Shown in pieces: positions 1 to 9,945 of a stretch of 64,000 bases of DNA. The notes beneath the pieces were generated by a model. It was not told where the DNA came from. It saw only the letters and a program-made list of their open reading frames with translations, and did not search any database. The stretch is from Branchiostoma floridae (lineage: Eukaryota > Chordata > Leptocardii > Amphioxiformes > Branchiostomatidae), in the NCBI RefSeq assembly GCF_000003815.2, contig NC_049980.1:21183807-21247806 (forward strand). The letters run 5' to 3'. Position 1 is the first letter of the stretch. Each line of letters begins with the position of its first letter. Both the position numbers and the translations under genes were made by a program.

Positions 1-3000
1 TGCGCAAGTGCCAATGCTACAATACAGGTAGTTGCTAGTAATCAACTAGGCGAAATACATATTGTGTATAGGCAAGGTATAGGTAAAGCACATCTAATTC
101 AGATATCTTATGTAATAACTCCTCAAAAGCTACAATAAGGGGTTTTGGACCGTTCAATTTATACTTTATAAACCTTAAGTTAATCTACTTAATCAATTTA
201 GATCAAAGAGACAAAAAAATTGGACCTTATATTGGAACTACCATTAGTTGACTGTAATATCTGGTGACTCTGTTATCCAAAAAGCATTTAATAGAACTTT
301 GTAATTTTGTTTTATTTTGTTTTTACCAGTTGTTATCATAGAAACCATGGATTGATCTAAACACCACATAATGATATGCAGGCACAGTGGAAGAAAAGGA
401 AATATGTGTTTATTGCATTACATATGTAGATGTGTAAAATCATGTGTGAGCTAGTTACAGTACTATCATTGGGCACAGCTGTGATTGCAAGTGCCATCAT
501 TGGCAAGTGGTTTACTTCAAGGGACATCGCATAATGGGTTCTACAGATAATTTGGGGACAAGACACCGAAGGTCAAAGTAACTGTCCTGATATGGGAGCT
601 ACAGTCCAAAGTGAAGATTTATATACTAGTACATGTATTTGATACTACATATGGCACTATATTCACATGCATGTAATGTGGGATTGATTCTAGCTAATCA
701 TAGTTCAAAGATATTCCAGCTGTTATTTCATTGTAGTATTGGTAGATTACCAGTAGGTTGATTTTGTAGTGTAATGTACATTGTGGATATTTCATCAAAT
801 AAAACACTGACTAAAGTAGAAAGTGCACAAGAGGTAATGAATTACAGTACCCCTGCAACCAAACATCAAACTCTGTCACTAAGTAATGATTGCGATTCTA
901 ACTGTGTGATCTCACAGATATGTAAGGTGGCAGGCTCCTCTGGTTAGCAAGCCTGGTTACCTACTTAACAGGAACAAAACATTGATTCTGTGCTACATGA
1001 TACCCACTTATGATCATACCAAGGAGCAGCTGGCCTAGGTTTTAGTTTTATAATCATGCACCTAAACCATTACAGATACATTATTTTCTTATCATTTCTA
1101 CCATGCACTTACTATTTACCTGGTGTATTTTGGAAGTTCACAACTTTCACATTACAAGACAATATGTTAAACTTCGAAAACAGGAAAATTTTGGTGCATT
1201 AAAATCATTGGGGCACATAGTCTGTTTAGTGTTTTGATATTAAAATACTGACCTGGAATTGGTATAGAGGCTGAATTTAATGGGGATAGATACATATTAT
1301 GGATTGACCTAAATAAGTAAATAGTTACTAGTACATGTAGCTGCAAACATCAGCTGGCGAGGGACAGACTGGCTGGCACTTGCATCTAGTATATGGATGG
1401 GAGAAAGGATTTTTGACATCGACTTATTGGTTTTTGACAAGTTCTAACAACTGAAGTCAATAACTGATGTTATGCTGAGGGTGAAAAGTGACAGGACAGT
1501 AGACTGAATACTTTTGATTAAATCTGTCATACTAGATTTTCTCTCTGAATTGGTTGAGAGCTATATGAAATTCAAGGTACCACACAAACTTTATTGAACT
1601 CTACTAGGGCCACGCCAATTTCATTTGTTGCTTCTCAGATTTGCCTGTCCATTTTTTTTCATTTTCAAAAAATTAAGTACCCCAAAATATAATACAGATC
1701 TTGCTATCATAAACCTGTTGCTATCACAAACCTGTAAATATTACCATTCAGAGCCACATACATATAATTCCAGTCTAAAAACAATGCCAATGATTGTATA
1801 AAACGTGCCATTAAACTCCTCAGGCTGTTGTTTTGTGTTATTTAAGCTGTATATCTTCACCCCAGGCCTTTTGAAAAAAAAAAAAAATGAAGCAACAAAT
1901 AAATTTGGTCTGGCCTAGTAATGGAACAGTACTAGTAGAGGTAGAGGCAGAGGGAAAAGCCTTGGTTCCAGAGTAGCATTGGGAGTAGTATCAAAAAGAA
2001 CCATTCTGAGACCTCTAGTTTTCCTCTTGCAAAAGAAATGATCTTCTACAGGCCTAGAAACATCTGAATACCCTAGACAAATGGCAGCACATGGCACATG
2101 TGGTTTCACGCTGAAAAATGATACGATATGCTAATCATAATGTACATTTACAAAACAAACCCTGCATGTACCTGTAATGACCCATGAGGGCAGATATGCA
2201 GGCTGAACAATGCAGATACAAATGAAAGGCACAATGCTGGGCAACCTGAGAGTTGTACTGGTCCACTCATACTTCATAGGCAATTAAAAACTGCCTTGAC
2301 TACACAGGCAGTGCTGGCCATGGGTATTAAAAAAAAGCAATCAAAGGCACTTTAAAAATAGATGGACCTGCTGGTGGAAGCTTGCATAGTATCCTGTCAT
2401 TGATAAATTTTTGCCACTATTGACAGGATTGATGTCAACAAGTATTTTTGTTTGCTATTGATGGGATTGTGAACAATGAAAATATGCTGGACAAAGTAAA
2501 ATGAAGCCTCTAAAATGATACTAAAATAATCTACGACTTTTTTTATCACAAATAAACCCAGTCTTTCTATTTCACTGATCAGCGTTGTGCATCATTGCAG
2601 TAAAAAAAGTCAACACTTTTTAGTGTTACAGGTTTAAGGTCACATAATTTCGAACCATGTGATCAATAGATATTGCAAAATGCAGCAACTTTGGAAACAA
2701 CGCATATCACGTTAGCTTGGTATTTAAGAATAAATACATTAACAACACATTGTCGTTTTTTGTAAATCTTAATAAACACGTTTTTGCATTTGTGGTGTCG
2801 TGCTGAGTTGAAGGCCATGTTTGCTCATCAACCCTTTCAAAAGCAAGAAATTCAAAGCCATTTTTCAGTTGTCAGTTGTTCTAGGTTACGAACTTTGATA
2901 TAACCAATTCATCATTATGACTTTGCTGTTCTAAGATACCAACTGATCATATACGGGCACTTATGCATATGGCTGTAGATGAGAGGAGAGTACTGAGTAG

Positions 3001-3100
3001 AGTAGAGTAATTCTGGGGCAGGTAACATTGTTTTCTAGAACAAGGAGTTAATACAAAGGTCCCCCTTAGTATACCTGTAACAGTGGGGTTCAAGCACCAC
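1..3100. other. Intergenic AT-rich DNA, no gene seen
   Basis: No open frame here has the length, motif content or splice-site context of an exon on either strand. The sequence is AT-rich with short homopolymer runs, for example an A-run near 1,874-1,887. It could contain distal regulatory DNA or the 3' UTR of a gene lying outside the window, but nothing in the sequence shows this. Confidence 0.6.
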
Positions 3101-3117
3101 CAACTGACCATTCCAGA

Positions 3118-3200
3118 CCTTTTTGGCATAGCGGTTATGGCGCTGGCTTAGTTAGCTAGCAAGCCCGGGTTTGATCCCAGGAGCCGGGGGACTGTTTCTA
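3118..3200 (+). repeat. tRNA-like head of a SINE
   Basis: A box-A-like motif (TGGCATAGCGG, about 3,125) is followed about 43 bases later by a box-B-like motif (GGGTTTGATCCC, about 3,168). This is the spacing of a tRNA-type RNA polymerase III promoter. The arm around box B can pair at four of five T-stem positions, but a clean acceptor stem is not visible. The best reading is a diverged tRNA-derived SINE head rather than a working tRNA. The SINE body beyond about 3,200 is not clearly delimited. Family name unknown. Confidence 0.55.
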
Positions 3201-3485
3201 CTCACCTCTCTTAATATTACGCAAACTATTCCGCACAGATTACAAATTACATTAAATTCTCATAGCTGATAACAAATTATGTTAAATCATTTGGCTTCTT
3301 ACCAACTACAAACTATCCTTTAAAAACAAAAGGTTTAACTATCTAGTTTGCCCCCCAAGTATTAATATTATCATAATGGTGATGATTAATTTTTTTCAGT
3401 GGTGGCGGCAGCACATTTCTCAGGCGGTGCGGGGGGGGTGTGTGTGAAATATTGCTGACCAAATCTTTGATAATTATTATTATAG

Positions 3486-3645
3486 AAGCTTTCCACGAAA
3501 TCGTCTTCCGGAAGGGACGTAAAACGGGGGTCCCGTGCTCGAGGAGGTGCCTCCACCACGTTAATCAGCCTCATTACTCAACACATTGGGTACCTGCCTA
3601 TGGCACTGGCTGCAAATACACCCGATATTATTATTATTATTATCT
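3486..3645 (+). repeat. 3' end of a retroelement with (ATT)n tail
   Basis: This segment is more GC-rich than its surroundings, carries a small hairpin (GGGAC...GTCCC, about 3,515-3,535) and ends in an ATT microsatellite at 3,626-3,642. A unique-looking block ending in a short tandem repeat is the usual 3' end of a LINE or SINE. It abuts the next element directly, so one retroelement may have inserted at the tail of another. It may be the 3' module of the SINE whose head is near 3,118. Assignment is by structure only. Confidence 0.4.
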
Positions 3646-6600
3646 GCAGCGATTGATCGTGAGCTCTACAGATTAAACATAGATATAGCTGCCTTGCAAG
3701 AAACACGACTTCCTGAGAGTGGCTCCCTTAAGGAGGACTCCTACACCTTCTTCTGGAAAGGGAAAGGAATGGAAGACACTAGTGAACATGGAGTCGGCTT
3801 TGCCGTCAGAAATACCTTGCTGAACAAGATAGAGCCACCCACAGGGGGCACAGAAAGGATCATTACCTTACGTCTCTCTACGCACGAGGGTCCTGTCCAC
3901 CTTCTATGTGTTTATGCGCCAACGTTGCAGGCTACCTCTGAAGTCAAAGACCAATTCTACGAGCAACTTGATAGTGCCATTAGGAAAATCCCAGCATCAG
4001 AGCAAATCTTCATTCTGGGAGACTTTAACGCTCGGGTAGGCTCGGACCATGAGTCCTGGCAGACCGCGCTGGGCCATCATGGGATTGGTAAAATGAATGA
4101 GAATGGGCAAAGACTCCTTGAGCTATGCTGCTACCACAACCTCTGCGTAACAAACACCTTCTTTCAGAACAAAGCTATCCATAAAGCGTCCTGGCGACAC
4201 CCCAGGTCGCAACACTGGCACCAGTTGGACCTAGTTATCACACATCGAACTTCTCTTAACAGTGTGTGCAACACAAGAGCGTACCACAGTGCAGACTGTG
4301 ATACCGACCATTCTCTTGTTGCCTCAAGGATAAAGTTAAGACCCAAGAAGCTGTATCATACAAAAAAGAAAGGCCAGCCAAGAATTGATGTCAGCAAGAC
4401 CATGCTACTAGACAAAAACCAGAAGTTCCTAAAACGCCTTGAAGAAACATTGAGCAACACCCAACTGCAGGACGCAGAGCACAGGTGGGACACACTGAGT
4501 AAAACCATCCATAGTGCAGCTGTCCAGACCTATGGGAAGAAGGAGCATAAGAACACTGATTGGTTTGAAGCAAACATCTCAGTGCTGGAACCCATCATGG
4601 ACAAGAAACGCGAAGCTCTGGTTAGCTACAAGCAAAACCCTAGTAGTCAGAACTTGCAGGCACTGAAAGCCGCCCGACACGAAGTCCAGCGGGTCTCACG
4701 CCGCTGTGCAAACAACTACTGGCTCCTGTTGTCAGAGCGCATCCAGCTTGCTTCAGCAACTGGAGACATCAGGAGGATGTACGAGGGCATCAAACAAGCC
4801 ACGGGCAAACCAATTAAAAAGAGTGCACCCCTCAAAGCAAAGTCAGGAGAGATCATTGCTGACAAAGACAAACAAATGGCACGTTGGGTAGAACATTACT
4901 TGGACATCTACTCAACAGAAAACCAAGTCTCTCAAGATGCACTAAACAACATTGAAGACTTACCTGTCCTTGTAGAGCTGGATGCTGAACCCACCATTGA
5001 AGAGCTTAGTAAAGCCATTGACTCCATGTCAAGTGGGAAGGCACCGGGTGAGGACAATATCCCAGCCGAGATCATCAAGTGTGGGAAACCTGCCCTGCTA
5101 AAACCACTACATGAGCTGCTATGTCTCTGCTGGAAAGAGGGCAAGGTACCCCAGCCAATGCGTAACTCAAAGATCATCACTCTGTATAAGAATAAGGGAG
5201 ACCGCACAGATTGCAACAGCTACAGAGGCATATCTCTGCTAAGCATCGTGGGAAAAGCCTTTGCCAAAGTAGTCCTCACCAGACTTCAGGTTCTGGCCGA
5301 CCGGGTCTATCCAGAATCCCAGTGCGGTTTCCGTGCCGAGAGGTCTACAACAGACATGATTTTCTCCGTACGCCAGCTTCAGGAGAAGTGTCGGGAACAG
5401 CAGCGGCCGTTATATATAGCCTTTATAGACTTGACAAAGGCTTTTGACCTCGTCAGCAGGAAAGGCCTGTTTCAACTCTTGCACAAGATTGGTTGCCCCC
5501 CACAGCTGCTTAGCATCGTCATCTCCTTCCATGAGAACATGCAGGGTGTGGTTAGTTTTGACGGGGAAACCTCAGAACCCTTTGCAATTCGGTCTGGTGT
5601 GAAACAAGGGTGTGTCCTGGCCCCAACCCTGTTTGGGATTTTCTTCTCTCTCCTGCTGAAGTTTGCGTTTGGTAACTCCACACAAGGTGTCCATCTACAC
5701 ACCCGCAGTGATGGGAAGTTGTTCAACCTGGCCCGACTGAGAGCCAAGACAAAGGTTCGCTCAGTCATGATCAGGGATCTGTTGTTTGCTGACGATGCAG
5801 CACTGGTCGCACATGCTGAGCATGAGCTACAGCAGATGATCAACCAGTTCTCTCATGCCTGCAGGGAATTTGCGCTGACCATCAGCATAAAGAAAACGGA
5901 AGTCATGGGTCAGGATGTCCCACAGCCACCCATCATCACCATAGGCCCAGAAGTGCTTGTAGCAACAGAGCACTTTACATATCTTGGCTCTACAATCACA
6001 AACAACCTGTCCTTAGATAGGGAAATAGACAGACGGATAGCTAGGGCGGCGGGGGTGATGACTCAACTTGGAAAGAGAGTGTGGAATAACAACCACCTGA
6101 CACTTCACACAAAACTCGAAGTGTACCGTTCATGCGTTCTCAGCACGCTTCTGTACGGTAGTGAGACCTGGACCACATATGCCAGACAAGAAAACCGCCT
6201 GGAAAGCTTCCATCTACGATGCCTAAGGCGCATTCTTGGCATCACCTGGAGGGACAGAGTGCCCAACACCACTGTTCTGGAACGTTCCTGCTCCTTGAGT
6301 ATCCATCTTCTTCTCTGCCAGCGACGTCTACGCTGGCTGGGACACGTATCCCGTATGAAAGATGGGCGCATTCCAAAGGACATCCTGTTCGGGGAACTAG
6401 CAGCAGGAAAACGCCCAGTAGGCCGACCGGCACTGCGCTATGTACAGGGATGTCTGCAGGCGTGACATGAGACTAACTGACATTGACCCAACCAGCTGGG
6501 AACAGATTGCAGAAGACCGCACCAGATGGCGCAACACAGTCAGGGAGGGTCTTGCCAAGGGTCAGGCGAGACGAATGAAACAACTAGAGTCAAAAAGACA

Positions 6601-6721
6601 AAGACGCAAAGAAAGACTGCAACCTGGCAATTCATCTGAATATATATGCCCAAACTGCGGATGCGACTGTCATGCGAGGATTGGGTTACAGTCCCACAGT
6701 CGACGCTGTCAACCGCCCTAA
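3646..6721 (+). pseudogene. LINE endonuclease/reverse transcriptase ORF, truncated and frameshifted
   Basis: The frame is open from flanking sequence (first Met at 3,586) to a stop at 6,465. Endonuclease motifs include LQETR (about 3,694), GDFNAR (about 4,019) and a late SADCDTDHSLV block (about 4,290). Reverse transcriptase motifs include GKAPGEDNIPAE (5,038), NSYRGISLL (5,215), the palm strand FIDLTKAFD (5,422), SGVKQGCVLAP (5,593) and the catalytic FADD at 5,785-5,796. A WLGHVSRM block follows near 6,335. The coding sequence then continues in a different frame from about 6,440 to 6,721, with RRDMRLTDID and a CPNCGCDCH...HSRRC zinc finger, so one frameshift at about 6,440-6,450 separates the finger from the rest. 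With the lost endonuclease N-terminus, this copy should not be autonomous. The long intact reverse transcriptase suggests a fairly young insertion. Confidence 0.85.
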
Positions 6722-6792
6722 TTTGAAGGAGAGAGTGCTACCATCATCTGGAAAGATGGAAGGATGCCTACTACTACTACTATTATTATCAT
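3646..6792 (+). mobile_element. 5'-truncated non-LTR retrotransposon (LINE)
   Basis: The element codes, in order, for an APE-type endonuclease, a reverse transcriptase and a C-terminal C2H2 finger, then a short 3' UTR and a (CTA)n/(ATT)n tail at about 6,772-6,792. Its left edge falls inside the endonuclease domain: the N-terminal strand with the first catalytic Asn is missing, while the downstream LQETR motif with the catalytic Glu is present. Such 5' truncation is typical of target-primed reverse transcription. It lies about 4 kb upstream of the SLC24 gene. The LINE clade is not settled; RTE, Nimb and I-like groups are candidates. Confidence 0.85.
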
Positions 6793-7780
6793 TTAGCATG
6801 TGGAACACCAAAGCCGCACAAATGCTTCCCTGGAAAATTTTTAAATCCAGACCGTCTGAAACACCTTTTCCTGCATGTTGAGTTTCAAATCTTAATGATT
6901 TCAGTACTTTAACGTTAATGATTATGTTTTGCACATTCCGGCTATTGTACTGATTAGAAATTAAGTTGATTTGGGGTGATTGCCTATGGGTGACGAAGAC
7001 TTAAATGGCCTGATTAAGCCTTACGAAAAAGGGCATGCAGGCCCTTCATAAGGACTGTTCAATGGGGTACTAATACTATTAGCAATACTCAGCTGGCCGC
7101 TTGTGTTTCTGTTCGTTTCTGTCTTGCTGGATCAGGATATTGCTTAGTAGCCCAGCCCTGTTTACTGAATATTGCTCAAGTAACGTTACCTCATAGACTA
7201 TGTTATGTATTGTAGCAAGGAGGTTAAATTGAATGGAAGAGCAGCCAAAACTTGAATAAAAATACTCCTACCTGGCTGAAACCACTTTAGTCTACACTGA
7301 TGCTATATCTAGCGTTACAGTGACACTGAAAATGTGACGTGACTGATAGAGAAATCTCTCTTGATCTTGGTTTCTTCTCAGCCTTCTCTTTCATCCATGA
7401 TTTCAAACTCGCATTTCCTGAAAAACTCAAAGACCAAACCCATAACCGCTGACATCCTAAGACGTCACCCTCATTTCTTTAGGAAATATCACAGAATATG
7501 GATAATCAACAGCCAACAATTTAGAGAAAATCACATAAATCTGCGGGCTTTCCCATACCTTTTCAAAATTTTCCCCCTCCTTTCTCTTCGGGTCAAGGGT
7601 CAAAAGTCAGCTAATGTGACCCATAACACTATATCTATCCGCTTCATTCATTCTTACAAATCCTTGAATCGTCTAGTAAAGGAAATACCAACTATTCATA
7701 ACATCAAATAATATTTCATGATATTACCATCTTACCATCCATCCAGTGTCATATTTCAGAATGGTCTAATCATCTTAAAT
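6793..7780. other. Intergenic spacer before the SLC24 gene
   Basis: No exon-like frame is supported. A 116-codon open frame at 7,361-7,711 has no recognisable motif and a low-complexity, AT-driven composition. Proximal regulatory DNA of the downstream exchanger gene may lie here. Confidence 0.5.
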
Positions 7781-7789
7781 TTATGTAGA

Positions 7790-7888
7790 ACTATGTTTCG
7801 TCCGCCGCGGTGCACCGGGTGTGAGGCGGTCAGACTGGTAGACGTGAAGCGAGGGGAGGACGAAAGACAGACAGGAGAAAACAAGAAG
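7790..7888 (+). other. Candidate non-coding first exon of SLC24
   Basis: A GC- and CpG-rich island begins near 7,800 in otherwise AT-rich DNA. The stretch up to 7,888 is followed by a consensus donor (AAGAAG|GTGAGA). The next plausible acceptor in the gene is TATTTCCAG at 8,886-8,894, which opens the exon with the SLC24 start codon. I infer a 5' UTR exon with its promoter inside the island, which continues to about 8,280. The transcription start is not defined by the sequence. Confidence 0.4.
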
Positions 7889-8894
7889 GTGAGAAACGAC
7901 GTATGACAATGTAGCGCGAGTTATTAACAAACGTATACATATCTAAGTGGTTATTGTGGAATATAAAAGCTATGCGTGCAAATTTGTAGTATTTTATGGT
8001 CTGGATCGTGTGTTTTGGACCCCCGGTTGTCATTTGTGTGGTTAGACTGAAAATGACGACTCCCGACACGACATTACTTCCATAGTGACAGTTCCATCAT
8101 CAGGACGCGCTGTCGGGCTGGTGGGTGTGTGCTAGCCCCGGAGTCTGGGCTAACAGGTTAGCTTGGTCGGCTACCATTCTTTCCCGTTCTCAGTCTGCTT
8201 GCGGCCGTAAGCTCTTGTATTAACTTAGACCAAAGCCAGGGGCTCCCGCCGCCAAGCAAGTTCGATCGGGTGTGCGTTATGTGCGTGTGTGCTATATTGA
8301 ACAATGCGGCCACCTGTCGTTTGTTTTTCCTTGTTTGCTTTCCTAAGAATGCTTGTCACACTTTGAGTGCATACATGATAATTGATGCGTGGTGGTGTAA
8401 GTGCCTTACGCCCATGGCATGCTCCACACTAGTGACGAACTCCGGGATTTTAATTGATGTTCCCTTGGGATGGAATATAAGCTACAACGAGTACCCTAGA
8501 GAGTCAACCTCCGACTGCTGAAAAGCAGCGATGCAGAGGAATTTTTGTTCTTTTCTATTTAGAATTTGAGATAAACCACTTGACAAATAAAAAAATGGAT
8601 TCGATTACCAATTTTTATGTTATGATAATACTTATTGTTGTATAGTGAAGATTATAACACCCCTCTTCATGTTTTAATTACCCTTTCAAAGTTCTTCTTT
8701 TATCTCCTTTAGCATGTGGGCATCATGTTTACATTCTGTTACTAGCAAAGAAATTTGAGATGTTCAGAAAGGGGTTACCAGATAAACAGGATGAAAACAT
8801 CAATAAGGTTTATTTTTGACTGTTGAAATCTGTGCATTTTCCAGAAACCTCTTAACGGTTGTTGACTATCCTTTTTCCTTTTTTGTATTTCCAG

Positions 8895-9138
8895 GTTTGG
8901 GGTCACCTATTTGCTACCAAAATGCCAGGGATTTTAGCACCAACTTAAAAGAGTTTCAACTAAAAATTGGTTTGTCAAAAGAATAAACTGAGCAAGAAGA
9001 CACAAATGAAGAGATGATCATCCACCAGAAGCCAAAGATTGCAAGATCCAGAACCCTATACAGAAAGTCTTCTCCAGATGGAAGACAAACTTCTCACTCT
9101 TGCGATGACTTCACAAGCAGTGTTGGACAGTAGATACA
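8895..9138 (+). promoter_or_regulatory. SLC24 5' leader with upstream ORFs
   Basis: This is the untranslated part of the exon that carries the SLC24 start codon. It contains at least three upstream ATGs with their own frames. A 9-codon ORF (stop included) starts at 8,922. A 40-codon ORF (stop included) runs 9,014-9,133 and stops five bases before the main ATG. A third starts at 9,078 and overlaps the main start, ending at 9,161. Such leaders often reduce or condition translation of the main frame; that effect is inferred here. Confidence 0.5.
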
Positions 9139-9945
9139 ATGAAACCAGTACGATATACTAGGAGAGCAAAATGGGACCGTATGTTAGGAATGCTGGCTGT
9201 AGTGGCAGTGGGATACTTGTGTCTATTCTTCAGCATAAGTACTGCAGCAGATGATGGAAAAGAGACAAGCAGACAATGGCAGCAAGATGTTACCTTCAGA
9301 TCCAGAACTATTCTGTCCACTAACTCCACCTCCAACAGTAGTATTAGTAATACCACGGAAGATCCTATCAGGAAAGGACTCTATCCTCCTGACGTTTTTG
9401 ACCTGGCTGCGAGGAGGAACGGAGCTGTTGTCTTGCACATTTTGGGGATGATGTACATGTTTGCTGGTATGGCAGTGGTTTGTGACGAGTTTTTTGTCCC
9501 TGCCCTGACAGTGATAGTAGAAAAACTGGAGATCTCCGAGGATGTTGCAGGTGCCACATTCATGGCAGCGGGGGGCAGTGCACCGGAGTTCTTCCTCAGC
9601 CTGTTTGGCGTCTTTTTTGCCACAGGCAATGTTGGCACAGGGACAATTGTGGGATCTGCTGTATTTAACATTCTTTTTGTGATCGGAGCATGTGCAGTTT
9701 TCAGCAAGGAGGTTTTGACATTGACTTGGTGGCCATTGTTACGAGACACCTGCTTCTACATTTTGAGCCTTGGCGTCCTGATCATCTTTTTTCACAACGG
9801 GGAGATCCTGTGGTGGCAAAGCATATGTCTGCTGACGATTTATGTGCTCTATGTACTCTTCATGAAGTATAGCAATATCCTGGAGAGAACTGTGAAGAAC
9901 TTGCTTAATCCAAACAGGGTCCATGTGGTTGTCAAGGAAGGACAG
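9139..9945 (+). CDS. SLC24: SLC24 first coding exon: N-terminus and alpha-1 repeat
   Basis: This 807-base exon codes 269 residues and ends in phase 0 at the donor CAG|GTGAGG. It carries the N-terminal hydrophobic segment, the short glycosylated extracellular stretch, the complete alpha-1 repeat and the remaining helices of the first membrane block, up to the start of the cytosolic loop. A single large exon for the first membrane half contrasts with the many small exons of the second half. The next exon lies 9.2 kb downstream. Confidence 0.92.

Noticed and set aside
3118-3200. Functional tRNA gene
   Set aside because: Box A and box B are present, but a proper acceptor stem and a clear anticodon arm are not; a SINE head fits better.
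5472-5843. 123-codon antisense open frame
   Set aside because: It is opposite the LINE reverse transcriptase and has no independent motif.
7361-7711. 116-codon open frame upstream of SLC24
   Set aside because: No motif and no paired splice or start signals; composition is as expected of chance in AT-rich DNA.
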